DNA from: Pseudomonas sp. Irchel s3b2
Lineage (GTDB): Bacteria; Pseudomonadota; Gammaproteobacteria; Pseudomonadales; Pseudomonadaceae
Direction: 5' to 3'
Assembly: GCF_900187445.1 (NCBI RefSeq)
Contig: NZ_FYEB01000001.1
Span: forward strand, 930,001 to 994,000
Length of the DNA: 64,000 bases
The translations under genes and the position numbers were made by a program. Below, in pieces: positions 48,212-57,232 of this stretch; the first letter of the stretch is position 1; every line of letters begins with the position of its first letter. The notes under the pieces were generated by a model, which saw only the letters and a program-made list of their open reading frames with translations, was not told the DNA's origin and made no database searches.

Positions 48212-49204
48212 AATGGGTGTTCCTACAAGCGACACGGGATAAGAGCCGTGCAAAGTTAAAACGTTCCAGTGACGACGACCACCATTGGTCGAACGAAGAA
48301 CCCAACTGGAACAAAGCAGCCAGTTTGAAGCGCTGATAAATTGGCGCGCTTGGGCTGGCAGGTAGGTACTTAGGAGGGCAGGCAACACATCAAGGGCAAA
48401 GGTTCTGGGCCCGGGGTGAAGATCCTGATCAATTTGCAGGTTGGTTCGGTCAGAGTAAGTGAGCTTCGCAACACCCTTTGTTTTCGATTCAAAGGCTATG
48501 TTGGCGCAAGGTTTACCTGGAAACCATCGAGGTGGTCGATCCCGCTTTGTCGGTGAGGCGTCTCTTGGAGAAGGCTGACCGGGGGGATTTGTTCGACCAG
48601 AATTGACTTTCAGCTTGGTACTAACGCCGCGGATACTAACGGATTGAACTGCCGAAGGGAAGTCTATTCGCAAAAAAGATCGCTGGAATACCTACCGACG
48701 AGTTCCGGTTGAGTGGTCGCAAGAGTCACCGGCAGACGAGTGCCCCGTAATAATCCGCAACCCGACCGTTGATCCGAGAGGACGATCGAGCCAGGATCAA
48801 TCTGTAGCGCGGGTTGCACGGGTTTATCCCCAGGCATTACCAAAAAACGCGCCGAAAAAGCGCATCGATATAACTGCCTCGCAGGGACTTGTGCACATAA
48901 GTTGCGCGAACTGTAATCCCACTGTCATCCTCGCCTCAATGGGAGTGGGTGCCTGTAATGAAAATTTAAGTCAATGAAAAACATCGCTTTTTTTTACTGG
49001 TGAAAAAATCGTCAGTTTGACTGCGAGCCCCATCCCACACGGCTTTGCGCGAGTTCAAAGGCGGTTGTCCACTGAGTTATCCACAGCTTCTGTGGATTGT
49101 CCCAAGCGCTTGCTCTAGGACGGGCGTGCAGGCTTTTTTCGGGCTTTACCTGTACGAAAAAAAGAGTAGAGTGGCGCGCCTTCCGATCTGCCCCACAGTG
49201 CTTT
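48212..49204. other. Gene-free 1-kb stretch with DnaA-box-like sites
   Basis: No convincing coding frame on either strand. The left part (48212-48800) has no repeat or hairpin I can name. The right part holds the DnaA-box-like sites listed separately and an AT-rich patch (48960-48985), with the leader of the Sel1-like gene at its end. An sRNA is possible but I see no terminator to support one. Confidence 0.5.
48824..49099. promoter_or_regulatory. Cluster of DnaA-box-like sites
   Basis: TTATCCCCA (48824-48832), TTGTGCACA (48889-48897), TTGTCCACT (49065-49073), a perfect TTATCCACA (49077-49085) and inverted TGTGGATTG (49091-49099). Consensus TTATNCACA. Three lie within 35 bp. Lack of origin genes nearby argues against a replication origin; a DnaA-titration or DnaA-regulated promoter is possible. 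Confidence 0.35.
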
Positions 49205-49528
49205 ATGAAGTTTCGCTCAGTATCAGTCCCTGCTGCCTCAACATCCCCCAGTGTTACCCCGCCCAAGCGCTTTTCGATGCGCGTGGCCGAGTGGTTATTG
49301 GACAGCCCGCGACTGGGCGAAAACTCCAACGTTAAACACTTCGCCGGACGCCTGCTCAAGCAGCCTGCCCGCGAAGGAATCGTGGCCGCGCAAAGCCGCC
49401 TCGGCCAGCTGATGTGCCGCGAATGTGGAAATGCCCGGGACCGCCGCATTGGTCAGGAGCTGTTGCGTCAGGCCGCACGTGCGGGCGACCGACGCGCACA
49501 ACAGGAACTCGGCCTGGCCGAAGACTGA
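49205..49528 (+). CDS. Sel1-like repeat protein
   Basis: 107 residues. A basic N-terminus (MKFRSVSVPAASTSP, PPKRFSMRVAEWLL) leads into a two-helix repeat with the Sel1/TPR-like pattern GIVAAQSRLGQLM and RIGQELLRQAARAGDRRAQQELGLAED. Such repeats bind proteins. The start at 49205 is the family start; a longer frame from 49097 is rejected. Three DnaA-box-like sites lie 100-140 bp upstream. Function unknown. Confidence 0.75.
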   Translation: MKFRSVSVPAASTSPSVTPPKRFSMRVAEWLLDSPRLGENSNVKHFAGRLLKQPAREGIVAAQSRLGQLMCRECGNARDRRIGQELLRQAARAGDRRAQQELGLAED

Positions 49529-49589
49529 GCTGTCCAAGACCTGACGCCTTGGTTAACCTTCACGCTTTATCTAATCGGCAGGAGTGGCT

Positions 49590-51068
49590 ATGGCGATGGA
49601 CTTGACCAGCGCATTGCTGGGTCTGGCGGGCGCAGCACTGCCGTTACTGGTACTGGCCTGGCAACTTCAGCGTCGGGCAAGTTCGGGGCAGGCCGAGCTG
49701 GCGCTGCTGGAAGAGCGCCTCGCCATCGCCCAGCTGACGCAGGACGGCTTGAATGCCCAGCTTGACACCTGCCGAGATGAAATCGCTGACCTGAGCCAGG
49801 CCAATTCCGCCAAACAGGCCGATCTGGCCGCTGTGCGCCGTGAAGTCGAACTGCTGCAGATCGAACGCGACGATGCCCGCGACGCGGCCCACGCCTGGAA
49901 TATCGAGCGCGCAGGCAAAGAGGCTGAGTTGCGTCGCCTCGACGCTCAGGCAGCCTCTCTTAACGCCGAACTGCGTGAGCAGCAGGAAAGCCATCAGCAG
50001 CGCCTCAACGACCTGCAAGGCTCCCGAGACGAGCTGCGTGCGCAATTCGCCGAGCTGGCGGGCAAGATCTTCGATGAGCGTGAGCAACGCTTTGCCGAAA
50101 CCAGCCAACAACGTTTGGGGCAGTTGCTCGATCCGTTGAAGGAACGGATCCAGTCGTTCGAAAAACGCGTCGAGGAAAGCTATCAGGCCGAAGCCCGCGA
50201 GCGTTTTTCCCTGGCTAAGGAACTGGAGCGGCTGCAACAACTGAACCTGCGCCTGAGCGACGAAGCCACCAACCTGACGCGCGCCTTGAAAGGGCAGAAA
50301 ACCCAAGGCAACTGGGGTGAACTGATTCTCGAACGGGTGCTTGAGCATGCGGGCCTGGAGAAGGGGCGTGAGTACCAGACCCAGGTCAATCTCAAAGGGC
50401 CGGACGGTGAGCGTTTCCAGCCGGATGTGATTATCTACCTGCCCGGCGACAAGCAGGTCGTGGTCGATTCCAAAGTCAGCCTCACGGCTTATCAGCAATA
50501 TGTGGCCGCCGAGGACGATGCCATCGGCCAGATCGCGATCAAGCAGCATGTGCTGTCCCTGCGCAGTCACGTCAAAGGCTTGGCCGGCAAGGACTACAAG
50601 CGGCTCGACGGCTTGCACAGCCTGGATTTCGTTCTGCTTTTCGTCCCGATTGAAGCGGCGTTTTCTGCGGCGTTGCAGGCTGAGCCGACGCTGTTTCAGG
50701 AGGCATTCGACCGCAATATCGTGATCGTCAGCCCGACCACGTTGCTGGCCACCTTGCGCGTCATCGACAGCCTGTGGAAGCAGGAGCGCCAGAGCCAGAA
50801 CGCCCGGGAAATCGCCGAGCGCGCCGGTTGGCTGTACGACAAGTTCGTGTTGTTCATTCAGGATCTGGATGAAGTCGGCAATCGCCTGCAGCAACTGGAC
50901 AAGGCCTACAGCTCTGCACGCAATAAGCTGACAGAAGGCCGCGGCAACCTGGTCAGCCGCAGCGAGCAGCTCAAACTGCTTGGGGCACGGGCCAGCAAGA
51001 GCTTACCGGCGGACCTGCTGGAGCGGGCGATGACGGATGTCGATGGCTTGGCCGAGTTGCCGGAGTAG
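49590..51068 (+). CDS. rmuC: DNA recombination protein RmuC
   Basis: 492 residues. An N-terminal membrane helix (LLGLAGAALPLLVLAWQLQ), a long coiled coil (about 30-190, heavy in Glu/Gln/Leu), then the RmuC nuclease-like domain with NWGELILERVLEHAGLEKG, FQPDVIIYLPGDKQVVVDSK (PD-(D/E)XK-type) and FVLLFVPIEAAF. Limits inversions and other rearrangements in E. coli; recent work links it to phage defence by nicking. I choose ATG 49590; GTG 49584 and ATG 49596 are possible. Confidence 0.95.
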   Translation: MAMDLTSALLGLAGAALPLLVLAWQLQRRASSGQAELALLEERLAIAQLTQDGLNAQLDTCRDEIADLSQANSAKQADLAAVRREVELLQIERDDARDAAHAWNIERAGKEAELRRLDAQAASLNAELREQQESHQQRLNDLQGSRDELRAQFAELAGKIFDEREQRFAETSQQRLGQLLDPLKERIQSFEKRVEESYQAEARERFSLAKELERLQQLNLRLSDEATNLTRALKGQKTQGNWGELILERVLEHAGLEKGREYQTQVNLKGPDGERFQPDVIIYLPGDKQVVVDSKVSLTAYQQYVAAEDDAIGQIAIKQHVLSLRSHVKGLAGKDYKRLDGLHSLDFVLLFVPIEAAFSAALQAEPTLFQEAFDRNIVIVSPTTLLATLRVIDSLWKQERQSQNAREIAERAGWLYDKFVLFIQDLDEVGNRLQQLDKAYSSARNKLTEGRGNLVSRSEQLKLLGARASKSLPADLLERAMTDVDGLAELPE

Positions 51069-51090
51069 GCCTCTGGTTTCCAATGATATT

Positions 51091-51229
51091 TGTGGCGAGG
51101 GGGCTTGCTGTGGCGAGGGAGCTTGCTCCCGTTGGGCTGCGTAGCAGCCCCCCGTTTCCCGTAACGCAATCCGCGTTTCGTGTTTTGCGACTGCTTCGCA
51201 GCCGAGCGGGAGCAAGCTCCCTCGCCACA
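51091..51229. repeat. GTGGCGAGGGAGCTTGCTC-type inverted repeat
   Basis: Perfect 23-bp arms (51109-51131 and 51207-51229), an inner stem-loop GGGCTGC/GCAGCCC, and an extra partial copy of the left arm (51091-51108). Third repeat family of the window. It lies between the convergent rmuC and kinase genes and may serve as a transcription barrier for both. Confidence 0.88.
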
Positions 51230-51255
51230 GGTTTTGCGTTGACCCGGAGGTCGCT

Positions 51256-54200
51256 TTACAACGGCAAATGCCGACTCAACAACGCCCGCAACGCCGCCGG
51301 TTTCACTGGTTTGGCCAGGTAATCCAGGCCCGCTGCATGCACTTGGGCCACCGTCTCCGGCCGTCCATCGGCACTGATCACCACCCCTGGCACAGGCTCG
51401 CCCAGTTGCGTGCGCAACCATGCCATCAACTCGGTTCCGGTCTCGCCATCGTCCAGGTGGTAATCCACCAGCGCCAATTGCGGACGCATCCCATCGCCGA
51501 GCAGCGTCGCGCATTCATCACGGTTGCGCGCGGTCCAGACTTGGCAACCCCAGCGCGTGAGCAAGCTGTTCATGCCGATCAGGATGCTGTCTTCGTTGTC
51601 GATACACAGCACCTGCGCGCCGCTGAGCAAATGGCCATTCAGTTCGGCGACTTTGGCTGGCATCGCGGCTTGGACGCGAGCCAGCGGCACGCTGACACTG
51701 AACACGCTGCCGCGCCCCGGCCAGGAACGCACGCGCAAGGTGTGACCCAACACGCGACACAGCCCATCGGCAATCGCCAGGCCCAGACCCAGGCCTTTCT
51801 CGGCCCGAGTCTGGTGGCTGTCGAGGCGTTTGAACTCTTCGAAAATCACCCGCTGTTTGTTTTCCGGAATGCCCGGCCCACGGTCCCAGACCTCAAGGCA
51901 CAGCTCACCGTTGCGCCGCCGAACGCCGAGCAGCACCGGCCCTTTGGCATAGCGGAAGGCATTGGTCAGAAAGTTCTGCAAAATCCGCCGAAGCAGCTTG
52001 ATGTCGCTGTCGACCCGTAACGCGCTGCCCCGGACACGGAATTTCAAGCCCTGTTCTTGCGCCAGAGCCTTGAACTCGGCGCCCAATGTACGGAACAACT
52101 CATTGAGTTCGAAGGGCTTGCGATCAGGGTTGATCTTGCCGTTTTCCAGGCGGGAAATGTCCAGCAGGTCGCTGATCAGGTCCTCGGCCGAGCGTAGCGA
52201 ACTGTCCAGGTGATGAACCAGTTTCTGCGCCTCACTGGATAAACTGTCTTCCTGATGAGAGAGGGCGGCAGAGAACAGCCGCGCGGCGTTCAGCGGTTGC
52301 ATCAGGTCATGGCTGACGGCGGCCAGGAAACGGGTTTTCGACTGGTTGGCCGATTCGGCGGTGCCCTTGGCTTCGGTCAAGGCAAGGTTGAGTTGCGACA
52401 GTTCGTGGGTCCGTTCGGTGACCCGTTGCTCGAGGCCTTCGTTGGCTTCTTTCAGCGCTTGCTCGGCTTCGCGGAACGCGGTGATGTCGGTAAAACTCAT
52501 GACGAAACCGCCGCCGGGCATCGGGTTACCGATCAGCTCGATCACTCGACCATTGGGAAACAACCGCTCGGAGGTATGGGCCCGGCCCTGACGCATCCAG
52601 TGCAAGCGACGGGCGACATGCACCTCCGCTTCGCCGGACCCGCACAGACCGCGCTCGGCGTTGTAGCGAATGATGTCGGCAATCGGCCGGCCAACGCTGA
52701 TCAAACCGTCGGGGTAGTTGAACAGCTCAAGGTAGCGCCGGTTCCAGGCCACCAGTTTCAGCGACTGGTCGACCACGCTGATGCCCTGGGTGATGTTCTC
52801 GATGGCGCCTTGCAGCAGGGCGCGGTTGAACTGCAGCACTTCCGAGGTTTCGTCAGCGATCCGCACGACATCCTCGAGTTGCATTTCCCGACCTTCGATG
52901 GCGGCCTTTACCACCGCCCGAGTCGAAGATGCGCCGAGTACACCGGCCAGCAAGCGTTCGGTATGGGCGATCCATTCACCGTCCGCGTTCAGGTTCGGGT
53001 TGAAGCCTTTGCCCTGACGGTAGGCGAAACGGATGAAGCTCTGACGAGCCCGTTCTTCGCCGACAAAACGGGCGGCCAGTTGCAGCAAGTCGTCGATTTG
53101 TACCGCCAGCATCGAACGGGCGTTGGGGCGGGCGCTGATTTCCTGGCCGATGAAGCGGCCGGCCTGCCAGTGCTCCGACACCCGTGTGCGTGACAGCACC
53201 GAGACCCAGGCGAACAAGGTGAAGTTGCCCGCCAGGGACAGCACCACGCCTTGAGTCAGCGGGGTGATCGGCAGGTTCAACGGGTTGCCTTGCAGCCAGG
53301 CCAGACCCGGAAAACTGCTCAGGGGCAAGCCGAGACCGTTGGCGGCGATGGGCAACACCAACGTGTAGAACCAGAGGAATGTACCGGCGGCCAGCCCAGC
53401 GAACACCCCACGGCGGTTAGCCTGTTTCCAGTACAGCGCGCCAAGCATGGCCGGGGCTAGTTGGGTGACGGCGGCGAAAGCGATCTGGCCGATGGTTGCC
53501 AGGCTCGCGGTGGAGCCCAGCAGTCGATAACTGACGTAGGCCAGCAGCAGGATGACCACAATGCTCACCCGACGCGCCGAAAGCATCCACTGGCGGAACA
53601 CTTCGAATGGTCGCTCGGCGTTGTTGCGCCGCAGTAACCACGGCAGCAGCAAGTCGTTGGAGAGCATGGTCGACAGCGCCACGCTGGCCACGATCACCAT
53701 GCCGGTCGCCGCCGAAGCACCGCCGATAAACGCAAGCATCGCCAGGCCAGGGTGGGATTGGGCCAGAGGCAGGCTGATGACGAATGAATCCGGCAGTACC
53801 GAACTGGGCAGCAACATCTGGCCGGCCAGTGCGATCGGCACCACAAACAACGCTGCCAGCGCCAGATAAGCCGGGAACACCCACTTGGCCAGGCGCAGAT
53901 CCTGGGGGTCGATATTTTCCACCACGGTTACGTGGAACTGCCGGGGCAGGCAGATGATCGCCATCATCGCCACGCCGGTTTGCACCACCATGGACGGCCA
54001 GTTGATGGTTTCTTTCCAGTACGCTTCGAGGCGCGGGGCGAGCATGGCCTGGTCGAACAGGTCGTCGAAACCGTCGTACAAGCCGTAGGTCACGAACGCG
54101 CCGACCGCGAGAAAAGCGAACAGCTTGACCAGCGACTCAAAGGCAATTGCCAGCACCATGCCGCGGTGGTGTTCCGTGGCGTCGAGGTTGCGGGTACCGA

Positions 54201-54726
54201 AAACGATGGTGAACAGCGCCAGTACCAAGGATACGATCAGCGCCGTGTCCTGCGCGCGGGTGCCCATGGCATCGGCACCCGCGCCGATCAGCAGGTTCAC
54301 GCCCAGCACGATGCCCTTGAGCTGCAAGGCGATGTAGGGCAACACGCCGACCAGACAGATCAGCGCCACCACCACCGCCAGCGATTGGGATTTGCCGTAA
54401 CGGGCGGCGATGAAGTCGGCGATGGAGGTGATGTTTTCCTGCTTGCTGATCATCACCATTTTTTGCAGAACCCACGGCGCGCATACCAGCAGCAGGATCG
54501 GCCCGAGGTAGATCGGCAGGAATGACCAGAGTTGTTCGGCCGCCTGGCCCACGGCACCAAAGAATGTCCAGCTAGTGCAATAAACGGCCAGCGACAGGCT
54601 GTACACCCAGGCACGCACCCGTGGCGGCAACGGCGTGCTGCGACGGTCGCCGTAAAAGGCGATAGCGAACAGGATGGCCATATAGGCCAGGGCGACGGTG
54701 GCGATCAGCCCGATGGACAGCGACAT
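51256..54726 (-). CDS. crbS: SSS-domain hybrid sensor histidine kinase (CrbS/MxtR type)
   Basis: 1156 residues. Residues 1 to about 550 form a sodium:solute symporter-like module with about 13 membrane spans. Then come a linker, a PAS domain (about 640-760, GAIENITQGISVVDQSLKLV), a coiled coil, HisKA with the phospho-His in AAVSHDLMQPL (H807 or so), HATPase with GLGLGLAIADGLC, and a C-terminal receiver with the phospho-Asp in LALVDYHLDDGE (D1088). This is the layout of CrbS/MxtR, which with a separate LuxR-type regulator (CrbR/ErdR, not in this window) switches on acetate use including actP and acs. ATG 54726 (MSLSIG) is chosen; an upstream frame adds 21 residues. Confidence 0.92.
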   Translation of the reverse strand: MSLSIGLIATVALAYMAILFAIAFYGDRRSTPLPPRVRAWVYSLSLAVYCTSWTFFGAVGQAAEQLWSFLPIYLGPILLLVCAPWVLQKMVMISKQENITSIADFIAARYGKSQSLAVVVALICLVGVLPYIALQLKGIVLGVNLLIGAGADAMGTRAQDTALIVSLVLALFTIVFGTRNLDATEHHRGMVLAIAFESLVKLFAFLAVGAFVTYGLYDGFDDLFDQAMLAPRLEAYWKETINWPSMVVQTGVAMMAIICLPRQFHVTVVENIDPQDLRLAKWVFPAYLALAALFVVPIALAGQMLLPSSVLPDSFVISLPLAQSHPGLAMLAFIGGASAATGMVIVASVALSTMLSNDLLLPWLLRRNNAERPFEVFRQWMLSARRVSIVVILLLAYVSYRLLGSTASLATIGQIAFAAVTQLAPAMLGALYWKQANRRGVFAGLAAGTFLWFYTLVLPIAANGLGLPLSSFPGLAWLQGNPLNLPITPLTQGVVLSLAGNFTLFAWVSVLSRTRVSEHWQAGRFIGQEISARPNARSMLAVQIDDLLQLAARFVGEERARQSFIRFAYRQGKGFNPNLNADGEWIAHTERLLAGVLGASSTRAVVKAAIEGREMQLEDVVRIADETSEVLQFNRALLQGAIENITQGISVVDQSLKLVAWNRRYLELFNYPDGLISVGRPIADIIRYNAERGLCGSGEAEVHVARRLHWMRQGRAHTSERLFPNGRVIELIGNPMPGGGFVMSFTDITAFREAEQALKEANEGLEQRVTERTHELSQLNLALTEAKGTAESANQSKTRFLAAVSHDLMQPLNAARLFSAALSHQEDSLSSEAQKLVHHLDSSLRSAEDLISDLLDISRLENGKINPDRKPFELNELFRTLGAEFKALAQEQGLKFRVRGSALRVDSDIKLLRRILQNFLTNAFRYAKGPVLLGVRRRNGELCLEVWDRGPGIPENKQRVIFEEFKRLDSHQTRAEKGLGLGLAIADGLCRVLGHTLRVRSWPGRGSVFSVSVPLARVQAAMPAKVAELNGHLLSGAQVLCIDNEDSILIGMNSLLTRWGCQVWTARNRDECATLLGDGMRPQLALVDYHLDDGETGTELMAWLRTQLGEPVPGVVISADGRPETVAQVHAAGLDYLAKPVKPAALRALLSRHLPL

Positions 54727-54872
54727 GGGAACTCCAGGCAAAAGACATCCGGGACTCCGCCCGGTCAGGACAGTCTCGCATGACCGCATGAGTTAGTCAG
54801 TGTCGACCAAGGTCGTGGCGTGGTGGGGTGTCGCAGGTTGAGAGTCAGTTGGATTTTTGGTGTATTTTCGGG

Positions 54873-54948
54873 CCTCTTCGCGGGCAAGCCTCGCTCCTAC
54901 AAAGGTTACGCAATACCTGTAGGAGCGAGGCTTGCCCGCGAAGGCGGC
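54873..54948. repeat. REP doublet between kinase and TetR genes
   Basis: Opposed copies at 54873-54901 and 54916-54948 with a very short spacer of 14 bp, ending at the tetR-like stop codon (54950-54952). Confidence 0.9.
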
Positions 54949-54949
54949 G

Positions 54950-55489
54950 TTACTGACTCAACGCAATATCAATCAACCGATGCAACTCTTCAACCTCCAG
55001 CACCTGCGCCGCAAACAGGATGCGAAACACCGTCGGCGCCACCACCATATTGATCAGTCGATCGACACTCGGCTTCGGCTGCCCGGGATAGCGATCCAGA
55101 ATCGTCTGCAACTGCCCGCCAATGATCGTCACGCAATAGCCCGGCGTGGCGCTGGATTGCACGTCACGCATCATGTTGCGCCCGGGCTCGGAACTCATTT
55201 CGTCCAGATACTGCTCCGCCCAGGCCCGCACGTCACCGCGCAGGCTGCCGGTATTGGCCGGTTCGCTGTCGGGGCGCATGCGGGCGAGGGCGACGTCGGC
55301 CAGTAGCGCCGACAGATCACCCCAGCGCCGGTAAATGGTCGACGGCGTCACCCCGGCCCGGGCAGCGATTTGCGGCACGGTCACGCTCGCGCGATCCTGT
55401 TCTTCGAGGAGCGCGCGGACTGCCGAATGAATCGACTCTTGCACCCTGGCGCTGCGGCCACCAGGACGTAAACCTTCTTTAATAGCCAT
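54950..55489 (-). CDS. TetR family transcriptional regulator
   Basis: 179 residues. N-terminal helix-turn-helix (about 15-60): ESIHSAVRALLEEQ, then SVTVPQIAARAGVTPSTIYRRWGD, the typical TetR recognition region. The C-terminal ligand domain ends LHRLIDIALSQ. Divergent from an MFS gene 91 bp away; the gap holds an 18-bp perfect inverted repeat next to the MFS start codon. The natural guess is repression of that exporter. Ligand unknown. Confidence 0.92.
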   Translation of the reverse strand: MAIKEGLRPGGRSARVQESIHSAVRALLEEQDRASVTVPQIAARAGVTPSTIYRRWGDLSALLADVALARMRPDSEPANTGSLRGDVRAWAEQYLDEMSSEPGRNMMRDVQSSATPGYCVTIIGGQLQTILDRYPGQPKPSVDRLINMVVAPTVFRILFAAQVLEVEELHRLIDIALSQ

Positions 55490-55534
55490 ACGGCGGACCT
55501 TAACACAAAGAATTTGCTTTAAGCGTTTACCAGT

Positions 55535-55579
55535 AGCACACTCCGCAAAAGCAAAAAGTTAGCTTTTGCGGAGTGTGCT
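55535..55579. promoter_or_regulatory. 18-bp perfect inverted repeat sequestering the MFS ribosome site
   Basis: AGCACACTCCGCAAAAGC (55535-55552) and its exact reverse complement (55562-55579) with a 9-bp spacer. The right arm contains the GCGGAG ribosome site 7 bases from ATG 55581. As DNA it could be a TetR operator; as RNA it would be an 18-bp hairpin that hides the ribosome site. Confidence 0.75.
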
Positions 55580-55580
55580 T

Positions 55581-56774
55581 ATGTCCCGTCTAACGTCAAA
55601 CCGTTCCAGCCTGTGGTTTCTGGCGATCACCTTACTCAGTTTTCTCGCCGCTTCCACCGCGCCAACGCCGTTGTATCACTTGTATCAAGAACACCTGCAG
55701 TTCTCGGCAGCGACCCTGACCCTGATTTTCGGCGTCTACGCCCTCAGCTTGCTGGCGGCGTTGCTCACGGTCGGTTCGCTTTCGGATTATCTGGGGCGCA
55801 AACCGGTGATTTTTACCGCCGTATTGCTGAACATGCTGGCGATGTTGCTGTTTATCAACGCCGACAGCGTTGCCTGGCTGATCAGTGCGCGGGTCCTGCA
55901 GGGTTTTGCCACGGGCATGGCCACCGCCGTTTTAAGTGCGGCGCTGCTGGACACCGACCGTCAGCAAGGGCCGATGGTCAACAGCGTTGCGCCGTTGCTG
56001 GGCATGGCGCTGGGTGCCATGGGCTGCGGCGTGTTGGCCGAGTTTGCGCCGCTGCCGCTGCAATTGACCTATTGGGTGCTGTTCGCGCTGTTTGTGATGC
56101 AAGCGCTGTACGTCTGGCGCCTGCCGGAAAGCGTCACACGGCAATCGGGTGCCTGGGCCTCGCTGCGCCCGACCTTGCATGTGCCGATTCAGGCGCGGCG
56201 TATGCTGTGGCGGGTGCTGCCGATAGATCTAGCGGTTTGGGCGCTCGGTGGTTTTTTCGCTTCCCTGGCGCCGTCTCTGGTGCGGACCGCCACTGGGTCC
56301 ACCTCGAATCTGATTGGCGGGGCTACGGTGGCCGTGTTGACAGTGACCGGTGCATTGATGATCTACACCTTGCGCAATCGGCCGGCCGACAAAGTCTTGC
56401 TGTTGGGCGCGAGTCTGCTGCCTGCGGGCGTTGCGCTGATTCTGCTGGCGGTACACAGCGCCAGCCTGCCGTTGTTTTTCTTCGGCACCCTGGTGGCGGG
56501 CGGCGGTTTTGGAGCGGGTTTCCTGGGTGCCTTGCGAAGCATCGTGCCGCTGGCCTTGCCTCATGAGCGGGCGGGTTTGATGTCGGCGTTTTACGCGCTC
56601 AGTTACCTGGCGTTCTGCTTGCCGTCGTTGCTGGCTGGCGGTCTGACGCGGACCTTTGGCCTGGTGGCAACCACCGATGGTTATGGCGCGGTGCTGATCA
56701 TTCTGTCGCTTGGTGCGCTGGTCGGGTTGATGCGTGTGCAGACTGTCAAAGTCTGTGGCATCGATGTTCTATGA
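55581..56774 (+). CDS. MFS transporter divergent from TetR gene
   Basis: 397 residues, 12 hydrophobic spans. Motif A-like GSLSDYLGRKPVIF after span 2 and LLDTDRQQGPMVNS between halves. It lacks a clear sub-family mark, so drug versus sugar export cannot be told. ATG 55581 is preceded by GGAG inside the hairpin. The following cupin gene lies 42 bp downstream and is probably co-transcribed. Confidence 0.88.
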   Translation: MSRLTSNRSSLWFLAITLLSFLAASTAPTPLYHLYQEHLQFSAATLTLIFGVYALSLLAALLTVGSLSDYLGRKPVIFTAVLLNMLAMLLFINADSVAWLISARVLQGFATGMATAVLSAALLDTDRQQGPMVNSVAPLLGMALGAMGCGVLAEFAPLPLQLTYWVLFALFVMQALYVWRLPESVTRQSGAWASLRPTLHVPIQARRMLWRVLPIDLAVWALGGFFASLAPSLVRTATGSTSNLIGGATVAVLTVTGALMIYTLRNRPADKVLLLGASLLPAGVALILLAVHSASLPLFFFGTLVAGGGFGAGFLGALRSIVPLALPHERAGLMSAFYALSYLAFCLPSLLAGGLTRTFGLVATTDGYGAVLIILSLGALVGLMRVQTVKVCGIDVL

Positions 56775-56816
56775 CCGTTAGCCTTGGCACCGCCATTCAT
56801 TTCGAAGGACCGCCCC

Positions 56817-57128
56817 ATGAAGATTATCCGCAGCCAATCCTTCACCGCCGATCGTGCCTGGGGCGCTTTGGATATCGCCAACATGAACGGCATCACCACC
56901 CGCTTGCACTGGACCGATCAGCCCTATAAATGGCACATCAACGACGGTCAGGAAGTGTTCGTGGTACTCGATGGGCAGGTGCAGATGCGTTATCGCGAAG
57001 AAGGCCTGGAAAAGGAAACGCTACTCGAAGTCGGCGATATATTTTATGCCTCAGTGGGCACCGAGCATGTGGCTCATCCGTTGGGTGTGGCAAGAATATT
57101 GGTGATCGAATCTGAAGGCAGTGTCTGA
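56817..57128 (+). CDS. Single-domain cupin protein
   Basis: 103 residues. A small cupin barrel: KWHINDGQEVFVVLDGQVQMRY contains the His and Glu of motif 1, and GTEHVAHPLGVARILVIES has the His of motif 2. Such proteins bind a metal and often bind small sugars or act as isomerase-like enzymes; function unknown. Follows the MFS gene after a GAAGGA ribosome site, possibly the same inducible unit. Confidence 0.85.
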   Translation: MKIIRSQSFTADRAWGALDIANMNGITTRLHWTDQPYKWHINDGQEVFVVLDGQVQMRYREEGLEKETLLEVGDIFYASVGTEHVAHPLGVARILVIESEGSV

Positions 57129-57232
57129 TTAGTTATCTATAAAGCAGATAACATTTAGAGATATTACCCGTTATATCGATATTCGATTCGGATCTACCAT
57201 GAGCTCCACCTCACGAGAGGACAGGAGTCACC

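Noticed and set aside
48212..48673. Upstream extension of the 74-residue gene
   Set aside because: The extra 154 codons are Pro/Arg-rich without pattern, and a good ribosome site and ATG exist at 48211.
48824..49099. Replication origin
   Set aside because: DnaA-box-like sites are present, but no dnaA, dnaN, gyrB, rpmH or rnpA lies nearby and no clear AT-rich 13-mer set was seen.
49590..51068. rmuC as part of a defence island
   Set aside because: RmuC has been linked to phage defence, but its neighbours here are ordinary core genes and no other defence gene is present.
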